A stretch of 64,000 nucleotides of DNA from Kineosporia succinea (GTDB taxonomy: Bacteria; Actinomycetota; Actinomycetes; Actinomycetales; Kineosporiaceae): assembly GCF_030811555.1 (NCBI RefSeq), contig NZ_JAUSQZ010000001.1:2232001-2296000 (forward strand). The letters are read 5' to 3'. This document shows, in pieces, positions 51,789-60,710 of this stretch. A model generated the notes under the pieces. It was not told the origin of the DNA and did no database searches. It saw only the letters and a list, made by a program, of their open reading frames with translations. A program made the translations under genes and the position numbers. Each line of letters begins with the position of its first letter. Position 1 is the stretch's first letter.

Positions 51789-52757
51789 ATGGCCGTGATC
51801 AAACCGCGTTCGGCGCCCGACACCGAGCTCCATCACGCCGTCACGCAGCTGCGCAACGACGTCGAGGATCTCGGCGCCGCGATCTTGGACCTGCCCGACC
51901 GTCTCGGCTCTCTGAGCTCGTCGTTCGAGGAGGTGCGCGGCACCCTGCACCAGGTCGAAAGACGCTCACTGGAGGCCGAACTCACCACACAGGACCTGGC
52001 CGCGATGGTCAAGCGCCTGAACGCCCGGGTGGAGTGGCTGGAGCGCAACATCCGGCTGCAGGCCGACGTGCCCGAGGTCGAGCTCGACGCTCTCGACCGG
52101 CGTGAGCTCGAGCTGGCCCAGACCGCCGAGGAGGGGCATCTGGCCAAGGCCGGGTTGCTGCAGGCCGCGGGCCGCTCGTCGCTGGAGGCCGCGGTGAGCT
52201 CGCACGCCGCGGCGGTGCAGCAGCACTCGCACCATCGTGAGGTGGTGCTCGGGGCGTGCGAGACGCTGGCCGAGACCCACCGCGACGACCCCCGGCACTC
52301 CGAGGCGGCGGAGGAGTTCGAGACCGCCGTCACCGGTATGACCGACGCCCGCATGCGCATGCGCGACCTGGCCGCCCCCGCGCTGGAGGCCGCCGAACTG
52401 CTCGCCGCCGACGAGGAGAACCAGGTGGCCGTGGCCGACGTGGTGAGTGACGGGGAGCGGGCCTGGGCCGCCCTGCAGAACCGCTTGCGATCACGAATTG
52501 CGGACGCGGTGGGCGGCGGAGCGCTCCTGCCGAGCTGGTTCACGTCGGTGCTGGGGCCGATGCCCGCGGCCCAGGACACCCGGGCCTGGATGGACGTGGC
52601 CACCAGCCTGCTCGCCTACCGCGCCACCTACTCGGTCACCGACCCGATCATGGCCCTCGGCGTGCCCCCGGTGGACGGCGAGAACCCCCGCCGCCGGGCC
52701 TGGTACCACCAGCTGCGCCGCCAGTTCGGCGACCTGGACCGCGCCGCCACCACCTGA
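51789..52757 (+). CDS. Coiled-coil hypothetical protein
   Basis: 322 residues, almost wholly helical and soluble. Heptad-rich segments: TELHHAVTQLRNDVEDLGAAILDLPDRLGSLSSSFEEVRGTLHQVERRSLEAELTTQDLAAMVKRLNARVEWLERNIRLQ, and a second helical part to about residue 240. A conserved-looking C-terminal end, LLPSWFTSVLGPMPAAQDTRAWMDVATSLLAYRATYSVTDPI, follows. Not recognised. Last gene of the PRC-barrel set; its partners suggest a membrane-associated complex. Confidence 0.75.
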   Translation: MAVIKPRSAPDTELHHAVTQLRNDVEDLGAAILDLPDRLGSLSSSFEEVRGTLHQVERRSLEAELTTQDLAAMVKRLNARVEWLERNIRLQADVPEVELDALDRRELELAQTAEEGHLAKAGLLQAAGRSSLEAAVSSHAAAVQQHSHHREVVLGACETLAETHRDDPRHSEAAEEFETAVTGMTDARMRMRDLAAPALEAAELLAADEENQVAVADVVSDGERAWAALQNRLRSRIADAVGGGALLPSWFTSVLGPMPAAQDTRAWMDVATSLLAYRATYSVTDPIMALGVPPVDGENPRRRAWYHQLRRQFGDLDRAATT

Positions 52758-52857
52758 CCACCACCAACCACCAACCGACCGCGGCAGCAGGACGCCGCAC
52801 CCCGGCCACCGGAGTGGCCATCCGAGCGGCTGCTCCCCAGCCCCGGATCGAGCGCTC

Positions 52858-54129
52858 CTACCCCCGGCGTCCGAGCCCGGCGGGTGCTTCTTCCGGCTCG
52901 GTGGCATCTTCTGCCTCCGCGCCGGCCACCGGTTTTCGCGCCACCAGCAGCCACAGCGCCAGCAGGCTCAGCACCGCCCACCAGCTGTACGAGTTCTGCA
53001 CCACGCGGGCCACGAAGTTCGGCACGTCGTTGCCCGCCAGCAGGTTGGCCCCCCACCAGGGCATCCGGATCCAGAGCAGCACCGCCCCGGCCACCGCCAC
53101 CGCGACCCGGCGCCGGTCTCGCCCGTCTCCCAGCACCGCGCCGATGACCACCACCCCCCAGTGCATGTGGTGCACCCACGACACCGGCGAGATCAGGTAG
53201 GCCGTCATGCCGACCACGGCGACCACGGCCACCGGCTCACCGAGCCGGTCGAGCAGCCGGGCCAGGGGCAGGGCCGCCGCCAGCACCGCGACCACCAGCA
53301 GCACGTTGATCACCGTGAAGGCCAGGCTGTCGTCGGGCGGGCCGAGCCGCAGCAGCACGCCGCGCAGCGACTGGTTGGACGTGCCGCCGTTGGGCCCCAG
53401 GCGCTCCGGGTCGAGCAGCGCGTCGGTCCAGTAGGTGGCCGAGGCCGGGGGCAGCAGGAACCACGACACGATCGTGACCAGCGCGGCCGTGCCGACCGAG
53501 GTGGCCAGCACCTTCCAGCGCCGGGCCACGGCCCAGTGCAGCCAGAACACTCCCGGCGTGAGCTTCACCGCCGTCGCCAGCGCCACCCCCACGCCACTGC
53601 CCCCGGCCCACGACCCGTCGACCCGCGAGCGCCGCGTGACGTCCCACAGGCACAGGGCCACGATGACCGCGTTGACCTGGCCGAAGCGCACCCCGTCGGC
53701 GACCGGCAACAGCCACACGCCCCCGGCCGCCAGCACCCCCCTGACCAGGCCGGCCCGGTGGGCGAACCGGTTGAGGAAGGGACGGAACGCGATCCCGACC
53801 GTCCACCACAGCAGGGCGCACTGCACTCCCGTCCACACCCAGCCGATCACGTGGAAGGGCGCGAAGAGCAACGGGAGTGCGGTGAACGCGGCGAAGGGAG
53901 GGTAGGTGAAGGGCAGGAACTGGGGCTGGATCGTGCGCAGGTCGTAGAGCGGGAAACCGGTGACCACGGCCCGGGCACCCTCGCGGTAGACCTCGAGATC
54001 GACCTGCCAGTTCTCACGGGGGTAGGTGACCAGGTAGTGCCAGGCCAGAGGGAAGGCCGAAGCGGCCAGAACGAGGACCCCCAGCAGCAGCCAGGGCCCC
54101 GCGCGGCGCGGTGATTCAGCCTTGTTCAC
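52858..54129 (-). CDS. GT87-type polyprenol-phosphomannose-dependent mannosyltransferase
   Basis: 423 residues from GTG 54129; a TTG at 54159 is possible. About ten membrane segments from GPWLLLGVLVLAASAFPLAWHYL on. The GT87 (DUF2029) pattern is seen in QVDLEVYREGARAVVTGFPLYDL, LPFTYPPFAAFTALPLLF, DGVRFGQVNAVIVALCLWD and SPVSWVHHMHWGVV. Such enzymes, for example PimE, use polyprenyl-phosphate mannose outside the membrane to build lipid-linked mannans. Divergent from the large membrane protein gene. A Pro-rich 100-nt gap follows its stop. Confidence 0.85.
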   Translation of the reverse strand: MNKAESPRRAGPWLLLGVLVLAASAFPLAWHYLVTYPRENWQVDLEVYREGARAVVTGFPLYDLRTIQPQFLPFTYPPFAAFTALPLLFAPFHVIGWVWTGVQCALLWWTVGIAFRPFLNRFAHRAGLVRGVLAAGGVWLLPVADGVRFGQVNAVIVALCLWDVTRRSRVDGSWAGGSGVGVALATAVKLTPGVFWLHWAVARRWKVLATSVGTAALVTIVSWFLLPPASATYWTDALLDPERLGPNGGTSNQSLRGVLLRLGPPDDSLAFTVINVLLVVAVLAAALPLARLLDRLGEPVAVVAVVGMTAYLISPVSWVHHMHWGVVVIGAVLGDGRDRRRVAVAVAGAVLLWIRMPWWGANLLAGNDVPNFVARVVQNSYSWWAVLSLLALWLLVARKPVAGAEAEDATEPEEAPAGLGRRG

Positions 54130-54263
54130 GGAACAGATTGTTGCGTGCCCCTCCGACAAACTCCTTACCTCCCTGTTCAGAGGCCCTCTCCAAGATCAAC
54201 TGGCAGCTCTGCGTGACGCCCTCGCGAACCAGGCGGACAGCCGATGGCCAATACAGTGACCGG

Positions 54264-56645
54264 GTGAGATTCGGACTGCGGAGACGATGGGCGGCCCTCG
54301 GCGTACTCGGAGCGGTGATCACCGCGACGGCCTCGGCCGGCACCACGACGGCAGTCGCCGCCACGGGAGCCCATCGGGCCGCGCAGACCGACACCACCAC
54401 GTCCACCGCTGCCACGCCACCCGTCCGATCCACCGACCCCACGGAAACCGTCGCGCCCGGCGCGACCACACCGTCCTCAAGCACCCCGAAGGTCGAGAGC
54501 ACCGACACCGCGGTCGAGGGCCCCGTCGTGCTCCTCGGCACCGGCGGCCTGCGCTGGACCGACGTGGGCGACGACCACCCGGCCCTGCAGGACCTGCTCG
54601 CGACCGGCTCGAACGGCTGGCTCGCCGTGCGCAGCACCCGCAGCACCACGTGTGGCGTCGACGGCTGGCTGGCGATCTCGGCCGGTGCCCGGGCCGGCGA
54701 CGCACCCGCCTCGCCGGGTGACGCGGTCTGCCGCGACCCGCAGCTGACCGTCACCACCCCGGGCAGCGTCGGCAGCGTCGAGGAGTGGACCCGCTACGCC
54801 GACCAGGCCGAGCGCGACGCCTTCGACGCCCGTCCCGGCCTGCTCGGCGACACCCTGGCCGCCGCCGGCCGGAGCAGCGCGGCGGTCGGCCCGGGAGCGA
54901 CGGTCGCGCTGAGCACCACCGAGGGCACCGCCCCGCACGTGTACCCGGGCAGCCACAGCGACGCGTCCGGCATCGGCGACCCGACGGTGCTGGCCGCCGA
55001 CGTCACCTCGGCCCTCGCCGAGGATCCCGACCTGCTGGCCGTCGATCTCGGCGACATCGTCGACCCGGACGAGCCCTACGAGAACCGGCCGGACCCGACC
55101 GGCGGCTACGACCGTCCCCGCGCCGAGCAGGTCACGGACGTCGAGAAGAGCCTCGAGGCGGTGATGACCGCGCTGCCCGCGAACGCCACGGTGATCGTGG
55201 CCTCGCTGGCCGACTCCGGCGACCGCTCGATGCTGCGCCTGCTCGCGGCCTCCGGCCCGGCCCCGGGCGGTGGCAGCTACGGCGACTCACTGCTGGGCAG
55301 CTCCTCCACCCGTCAGGACGGCCTGGCCCAGACCACCGATCTCTTCCCCACCCTGCTCTCGGCACTCGGCGTGAAGACGCCCGACGCGGCCGTCGGCTCG
55401 GTGGTCAAGCCGGTGCGGGCGGGTATGAGCGACACCGACCGCGACCGCAAGCTGCTCGACCTCGACCAGGCCGCGATCGCGGTGAACCCGATCGTGCCGA
55501 AGTTCTTCATCGGCCTGGTCGTGGGCCAGATGCTGCTCTACGCGGCGGCCACGCTGATCCTGCGCAAGCAGCCCGACGACCGCACCCGCCGGATCCAGCT
55601 GCTGACCTGGCTGCGCCGGGTCGCGGTGGTGTTCGCCTGTGTTCCGGCCGCGACCTTCCTGGCCAACCTGGTGCCCTGGTGGCGCAACGACCACCCGGGC
55701 CTGACGGTGACCGGCGTGGTGCTGCTGTTCGTGATCCCGATGGCCCTGATCGCCAACCTCGGCCCCTGGAAACACGCCCTGCTCGGCCCGATCGGCGCCG
55801 TCGGCGGCATGACCATGGCGGTGCTGGGCACGGACGTGCTCACCGGCTCGCACCTGATGCTCTCGAGCATGATGGGGCTGCAACCGGTGGTGGCCGGGCG
55901 GTTCTACGGCTTCGGCAACCCGGCGTTCTCGGTGTTCTCGACCGGCGCCCTGCTGCTGGCCGTCGCGCTCGCCGACACCCTGGTGCGCCGAGGGCGTAAG
56001 GGCCTGGCCGTGCTCGCGATCGCGGTGATCGGCGCCGCCGCCACGATCATCGACGGCATGCCGGGCTGGGGCAGCGACTTCGGTGGCCCGCCGGCGATCA
56101 TCCCGGCCTTCGCCGTGCTGGCCCTGCTGGCCTACGGCGTGAAGATCAGCTGGCGCCGCGCCCTGGCCATCGCGGCCGGCACCATCACCGTGATCGTGCT
56201 GCTCAGCGTGCTGGACTGGCTGCGCGGCCCGGAAGACCGCACCCACCTGGGCCGCTTCGTGCAGACCGTGGTCGACGGCGGCGCCTGGCCGGTGCTGCGG
56301 CGCAAGGCCGAGCAGAACCTGCGCATCCTGTTCACCTCGTACCTGAGCTGGATGCTGCCGTTCGCCGTGGCCTTCGTGGTGCTGGTGCTGGCCCGTCCGG
56401 TGGCCTGGGGCGTGCGGCCGCTGCAGATGGCCTACGACCGCTCGCCGGTGCTGCGCTCGGGCCTGATCGCGTTCGCGGTGCTGGTGATCATCGGTTTCGC
56501 GATGAACGACTCCGGCGCCTCGATCGTGGCGGTCTCGGCCACCGTGTCGCTGCCCCTGCTCATCGCCGCCAGCGTACGGGCGATGGAGCTGGCCGAGACC
56601 GATCCACCGGCCGCCGAGGTGGCGGCCGCCACGGCCCGGAGCTAG
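54264..56645 (+). CDS. Large membrane protein with phosphodiesterase-like outside domain
   Basis: 793 residues from GTG 54264. An N-terminal signal (RRRWAALGVLGAVITATASA) precedes a Thr/Ala/Pro-rich linker and an extracytoplasmic domain of about 330 residues, in which LPANATVIVASLADSG and TTDLFPTLLSALGVKTPDAAVGSVV resemble alkaline-phosphatase-superfamily proteins but without an evident full metal site. About eleven membrane segments follow (from FFIGLVVGQMLLYAAATLIL). TACAGT seven bases before the start suggests a leaderless mRNA. The stop overlaps that of the convergent methyltransferase gene. Role in envelope polymer synthesis is a guess. Confidence 0.75.
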   Translation: MRFGLRRRWAALGVLGAVITATASAGTTTAVAATGAHRAAQTDTTTSTAATPPVRSTDPTETVAPGATTPSSSTPKVESTDTAVEGPVVLLGTGGLRWTDVGDDHPALQDLLATGSNGWLAVRSTRSTTCGVDGWLAISAGARAGDAPASPGDAVCRDPQLTVTTPGSVGSVEEWTRYADQAERDAFDARPGLLGDTLAAAGRSSAAVGPGATVALSTTEGTAPHVYPGSHSDASGIGDPTVLAADVTSALAEDPDLLAVDLGDIVDPDEPYENRPDPTGGYDRPRAEQVTDVEKSLEAVMTALPANATVIVASLADSGDRSMLRLLAASGPAPGGGSYGDSLLGSSSTRQDGLAQTTDLFPTLLSALGVKTPDAAVGSVVKPVRAGMSDTDRDRKLLDLDQAAIAVNPIVPKFFIGLVVGQMLLYAAATLILRKQPDDRTRRIQLLTWLRRVAVVFACVPAATFLANLVPWWRNDHPGLTVTGVVLLFVIPMALIANLGPWKHALLGPIGAVGGMTMAVLGTDVLTGSHLMLSSMMGLQPVVAGRFYGFGNPAFSVFSTGALLLAVALADTLVRRGRKGLAVLAIAVIGAAATIIDGMPGWGSDFGGPPAIIPAFAVLALLAYGVKISWRRALAIAAGTITVIVLLSVLDWLRGPEDRTHLGRFVQTVVDGGAWPVLRRKAEQNLRILFTSYLSWMLPFAVAFVVLVLARPVAWGVRPLQMAYDRSPVLRSGLIAFAVLVIIGFAMNDSGASIVAVSATVSLPLLIAASVRAMELAETDPPAAEVAAATARS

Positions 56646-58327
56646 GCCTTCTTCGGCGCGGCGGGGGCGGCCTTGCGCGTTTTCGGGCGGGGTGCGGGCA
56701 CAGCGGTCTCGGTGCTTGAGGACGCGCCGGTCCCCCGGGCGGCCACGGTCGCCTTACGGGGCGCGGCCTTACGGGGCGCGGCCTTGGAGGGCGAGGGCGC
56801 GGCCGATGCGGTCTCGGCCGATACCGTCTTGCGCGGGGCCGCCTGACGAGGCGTGGTCTTGCGCGCCGTGGCCTCGCGGGCTGTGGCCTTGGCAGGTGTC
56901 GTCGCGGCCGATGTGGCCCTGGCGGGCGCCGTCTTTCGCGGCGCGGCCTTGCGGGGCGCGGCCGGCTCGGTAGAGGTGGCCTCACGGGGCGCCGAGGGCT
57001 TGGGGTTCTTCTGGGCCGGGGCCTTCTTCGCCGGGGCTTTCTTGGCGGCGGAGGCCTTCTTCGCCGAAGCCGTCTTCGCGGCGGGGACCTTCTTCGCGGC
57101 GGGGACCTTCTTCGCCGGAGCCACCTTCGCGGCGGAGGCCTTCTTCACCGGAGCCGTCTTCGCGGCGGGGACCTTCTTCGCCGGGGCCGCCTTAGTGGCC
57201 GCCTCAGTGGCCGCCTTGGTGGCCGTCTTGGTGGCCGTCTCAGTGGCCGCCTCAGTGGCCGTCTTGGTGGCCGTCTTGGTGGCCGAGGCCTTGCGCGCCG
57301 CCGGAGCCTTGGCAGCCTTCTTCACCGTCTTGCGAGCGGGCCGGCGAGCGGGCTTGCGGGTGGGTTCGGGTTCAGAGGCGACCGGAGCGTCGTCCACCGA
57401 CCCCGCGTCCACCGACCCCGCGTCCACCAACCCCGCGTCCTCAGGCACCGCGTCCTCAGGCACCTCGACCGCGGGCACCTCGCCCGCACCCGAGCCGACA
57501 CCGCGCCAGAACGTCAGCGTCGCCCCGCCGGCCTCCTCCACGAACAGCCCGCCGTTGGCGGCGTACGACGACAGCAGGTCGCGCAGCTCGGCCTCGAAGT
57601 CGTCCAGCCGGTCGCCGAAGAGGTGCGGCGCCGAGTACGAGAGCGAGTACACCGAGGCGACGATCTCGTCCACCGTGCGCACGCGGGTGGTGGCGTAGGG
57701 CACCTCGATCACCTCGGGCTCGGCGAAACCGGCGGCCGCGAACACGTCACGCTCGGTGCCGAACGCCTCGACCGGCCGCAGCCCCGAACCGGCCCGCAGC
57801 TCCTCCCCCAGGTAACGGCTCACCAGCTCGCGCACCTCACCCCAGGGCGGCTGCGGGAAACGCAGCGCGGTGCGCGGCGTCGAGCCCGTGCCCTTGTCGG
57901 TGATCGCGCCCAGATGCACCACGGCACCGCCCGGCTCGAGCATGCCGGCCACCGCGCGGGCCACCGTCGCCTGGTCGAGCCAGTGGAACGACAGCGCGAA
58001 CGTGATCACCCGGAACGGGCCGAGATCACCGGGAAGCTCTTCGGCACGCATCGTGCGCCACGAGACCGACTGCGAGCCAGTGTTTTTCGCCGCGACCTCG
58101 ATCATGCCCGGATCGGCGTCGATACCGATTGCCTCGGCGAACGAACCGGCCAGCGGGATGGTCAGTGAGCCCGGACCGCAGCCGATGTCGAGAAGACGGC
58201 CCGTGCCGTCGAGCGCGAGCGCCTGCCGGATCGCCCGCACGACGCCCGGCGGGTACGGCATCCGGCCCCGGTCGTAGTAGTCGGCGCTGCCGGAGTAGAG
58301 CGACGGATCCCATTGCCACACGGTCAT
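56642..58327 (-). CDS. SAM methyltransferase fused to a histone-H1-like tail
   Basis: 561 residues. Residues 1-275 are a class I methyltransferase: LLDIGCGPGSLTIPL (45-59), AEAIGIDADPGMIEVA, PFRVITFALSFHWLDQATVARAVAGMLEPGGAVV. From residue 276 a short acidic linker leads to a tail (about 322-561) made of Ala-Lys-Lys-Ala/Pro, Ala-Thr-Lys and Pro-Arg-Lys repeats, as in eukaryotic H1 and bacterial Hc1/HupS-like proteins. The tail should bind DNA or RNA without sequence preference. The substrate of the methyltransferase is unknown. ATG start. The fusion is supported by continuous frame and composition. Confidence 0.87.
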   Translation of the reverse strand: MTVWQWDPSLYSGSADYYDRGRMPYPPGVVRAIRQALALDGTGRLLDIGCGPGSLTIPLAGSFAEAIGIDADPGMIEVAAKNTGSQSVSWRTMRAEELPGDLGPFRVITFALSFHWLDQATVARAVAGMLEPGGAVVHLGAITDKGTGSTPRTALRFPQPPWGEVRELVSRYLGEELRAGSGLRPVEAFGTERDVFAAAGFAEPEVIEVPYATTRVRTVDEIVASVYSLSYSAPHLFGDRLDDFEAELRDLLSSYAANGGLFVEEAGGATLTFWRGVGSGAGEVPAVEVPEDAVPEDAGLVDAGSVDAGSVDDAPVASEPEPTRKPARRPARKTVKKAAKAPAARKASATKTATKTATEAATETATKTATKAATEAATKAAPAKKVPAAKTAPVKKASAAKVAPAKKVPAAKKVPAAKTASAKKASAAKKAPAKKAPAQKNPKPSAPREATSTEPAAPRKAAPRKTAPARATSAATTPAKATAREATARKTTPRQAAPRKTVSAETASAAPSPSKAAPRKAAPRKATVAARGTGASSSTETAVPAPRPKTRKAAPAAPKKA

Positions 58328-58340
58328 TCCTGCAATCTCA

Positions 58341-59846
58341 TCATCCGGCCGAGCCGGAGTCGAATCTGCTCACCGACGACGAGGGGCCACGCTGCTCTGC
58401 CTCATCCACTGTCCCGATCTCACCTGACCACCGGAAATCCTTCCAGCGCAAGCAGGTCCAGACGAACACCGCCAGAACGACGGCAAGCTCCAGCCAGGGC
58501 GCCACGGCCCCGCGGAAACCCAGGGTGATCTCTCGTACCGGTTCGGACATCCCGACCACCCGGCCCGGGACATAGGCCAGGACCAGCACGAACAGGCGGG
58601 CCAGGAGCGCGCCGTCGAGCAGGGTCGGAGCGAGCAGCGCCAGCGGTGCCCACACCATGCAGTCGTACCACGGCAACGAATAAGTCGTCGTCAACAACCA
58701 GCCCACGCCCAGTGCGAGTGCGGCGCGGGCCATCGAGGAGGTCTCGGCGCCGGCCGTCGCGGCGGCCACCGGCCCGAGCCGGCGCAGCAGGAGCAGCCCG
58801 AGCACCCCGGCGAGCACCAGGGCCAGCGGACCCAGCACACCGCGCAGGCCCGAGCCGAAGACCGGGTCGAGCAGGCCGGTGACCAGGTGCCAGGGCGTGG
58901 CGAACGAGACCTGGCGGCTGGCCTGCTGCAGCCGGTCGTAGGTGTGCACACCGCTCCACAGGTGGGCGGGCACCACCACGACCAGCCCGCCGACCGCCAT
59001 CAGTCCCAGGTGCCGGGCCAGCGGGCCCCAGGGGCGGTGTCGCAGTCCCCAGACGATGGCCAGGGCGAACAGACCGATGGTGATCTTGCTGCTGACCGCG
59101 GCGCCCATCAGCAGCCCGGCGAGCAGCGGCCGGTGGGACGCCGCCGCGAGCGCCCCCACCGCGAAGGCCACCGCGATCACGTCGAGGTGTCCCCCGAGCA
59201 CGACCTGGCCGAGCAGCAGCGGGTTCAGCGTCCAGACCACCCAGGTGCGGGCCCGGGCCGAGGGGTCGTGGCGGGTGAGCCGGTCGAGCACCAGCGCGAC
59301 GGCCAGGAAGGCCAGGCCGCAGATGATCTGCCAGGCCCAGACCGTGAGCCGCAGCGAGTCGCCACCGACCCACACGGCCAGCACCTGGGCGGCGGTCGAG
59401 ACCGGGCCGTAGACGCTGGGGGTGTGCTGCCAGGGCGGCTGGATCGCGCCCGCGACCGGGTCGGTACCACCGCGCCAGGTGCCCGGGTCGACCACGTAGG
59501 GATCGTCACCGGCGGCGGCGATGCGGCCGTAGGCCAGGTAGGAGAGGTGGTCGGCGGAGCCCAGCGGGGGCAGCACGGTGAACAGGAGCACCACCGAGAC
59601 CGCCGCCAGGGCGACGGTGCGGGGCCGCAGGTCGACACCCCGCAACCCGCGCCAGACGGTGACCGCCCCGAGCACCGCCGCGAGCGCGAGCAGCACCGTG
59701 ACCAGCCCGGAGCTCGGGCCCAGGCCCAGGTCCCAGGACGGGTACCAGGTCGCCGGGCCGAGCCCGGGCACGGCGGCGGAGTCTCCCGCGACGGCGACCC
59801 CGGCCAGCAGCAGCACACAGAGCGCACCGGCCCAGCGGTAGAGCAC
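58341..59846 (-). CDS. MptB-like alpha-1,6-mannosyltransferase
   Basis: 501 residues, GTG start, about twelve membrane segments. Pattern of the polyprenol-phosphomannose-dependent alpha-1,6-mannosyltransferases: PPLGSADHLSYLAYGRIAAAGDDPYVVDPGTWRGG, PPWQHTPSVYGPVSTAAQVL, WTLNPLLLGQVVLGGHLDVIAVAFAVGALA. It would build the mannan core of lipoglycan outside the membrane. It follows the GT2 gene by 6 nt and precedes the methyltransferase gene by 13 nt, all on the same strand. The GT2 enzyme could supply the lipid-linked sugar. Confidence 0.85.
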   Translation of the reverse strand: MLYRWAGALCVLLLAGVAVAGDSAAVPGLGPATWYPSWDLGLGPSSGLVTVLLALAAVLGAVTVWRGLRGVDLRPRTVALAAVSVVLLFTVLPPLGSADHLSYLAYGRIAAAGDDPYVVDPGTWRGGTDPVAGAIQPPWQHTPSVYGPVSTAAQVLAVWVGGDSLRLTVWAWQIICGLAFLAVALVLDRLTRHDPSARARTWVVWTLNPLLLGQVVLGGHLDVIAVAFAVGALAAASHRPLLAGLLMGAAVSSKITIGLFALAIVWGLRHRPWGPLARHLGLMAVGGLVVVVPAHLWSGVHTYDRLQQASRQVSFATPWHLVTGLLDPVFGSGLRGVLGPLALVLAGVLGLLLLRRLGPVAAATAGAETSSMARAALALGVGWLLTTTYSLPWYDCMVWAPLALLAPTLLDGALLARLFVLVLAYVPGRVVGMSEPVREITLGFRGAVAPWLELAVVLAVFVWTCLRWKDFRWSGEIGTVDEAEQRGPSSSVSRFDSGSAG

Positions 59847-59852
59847 GGGTGC

Positions 59853-60632
59853 CTACCCTCCGAGAGCCTGGCGGACCACCTTCGAGGCCGGCCGGAACAC
59901 CTTGTTCACCGCGGGCACCCGGCGGGTGCGGCGTTCGGCCAGGGCCAGCCACACGTCGCGGTACTGCCCGGCGCGGTGCAGCTGACCACGCAGGTCGGAA
60001 CCGGTGACCCGGTGGTGCAGCTCGCACGGCACCTCGATCACCCGGTAGCCGGCGTTCAGCACGTCGATGGTCAGGCCGGTCTCGACGCCCCAGCCGATCG
60101 CCAGCGGCTGAGCGGCGTCGAAGGCGGGGCGGCTGATGCAGCGGGTGCCCGACAGCGGCTGCGTGGCCGTCCAGCCGGTGGCCTGGCGGATGCCCTTGCG
60201 GGCCAGACGCACCACCTTGCCGCTGCCGCCTCCGGCCGTGGCCTGCGGCGGGATCAGCGAGATGGTCATGTCGGCCTCGCCGGCCAGCACGGGCTCGACG
60301 ATGGTGGACGTGGCGGCGGCACTCGCTCCCAGGTCACCGTCGATGAACAGGAGGGCTCGGGGCGAACCGGCGTCGAGCACCGCGGCCCGGGCCGCGCCCG
60401 TCTCCATCGCGGCGGCCTTGCCCCGGTTGACCTGGTGACTGACCACCTGGGCCCCGGCCTCCGCCGCGATCGCCGCGGTCTCGTCGCCGGAGCCGTCGTC
60501 GACCACGACCACCAGGTCGGCGCCGGGCAGGGCCAGCGCGGCCCGCACGGTCGCGGCGATGCGCTCGGCCTCGTCCTTGGCCGGGATGATCACGGCCAGG
60601 CCGCCGGGTCGGCCGGGGTTCAGGTCTGCCAC
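59853..60632 (-). CDS. GT2 family glycosyltransferase
   Basis: 259 residues. The GT-A fold is clear: AVIIPAKDEAERIAATVRAALALPGADLVVVVDDGSGDETAAIAAEAGA, NRGKAAAMETGAARA, and the metal-binding LLFIDGDLGA. It resembles polyprenyl-phosphate mannosyl- or glucosyltransferases, or GpgS-like enzymes, without membrane segments. Use of a nucleotide sugar in the cytoplasm is expected. With the MptB-like gene 6 nt downstream, formation of polyprenyl-phosphate mannose is an attractive but unproven role. Confidence 0.87.
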   Translation of the reverse strand: MADLNPGRPGGLAVIIPAKDEAERIAATVRAALALPGADLVVVVDDGSGDETAAIAAEAGAQVVSHQVNRGKAAAMETGAARAAVLDAGSPRALLFIDGDLGASAAATSTIVEPVLAGEADMTISLIPPQATAGGGSGKVVRLARKGIRQATGWTATQPLSGTRCISRPAFDAAQPLAIGWGVETGLTIDVLNAGYRVIEVPCELHHRVTGSDLRGQLHRAGQYRDVWLALAERRTRRVPAVNKVFRPASKVVRQALGG

Positions 60633-60710
60633 ACCGGTAGAGGCTAGGCGGTGACCGGTACCGCTGGGAATCCGGGCGGCCGGCTGTTCACCGCCCGGAT
60701 TCCAGCGGGG

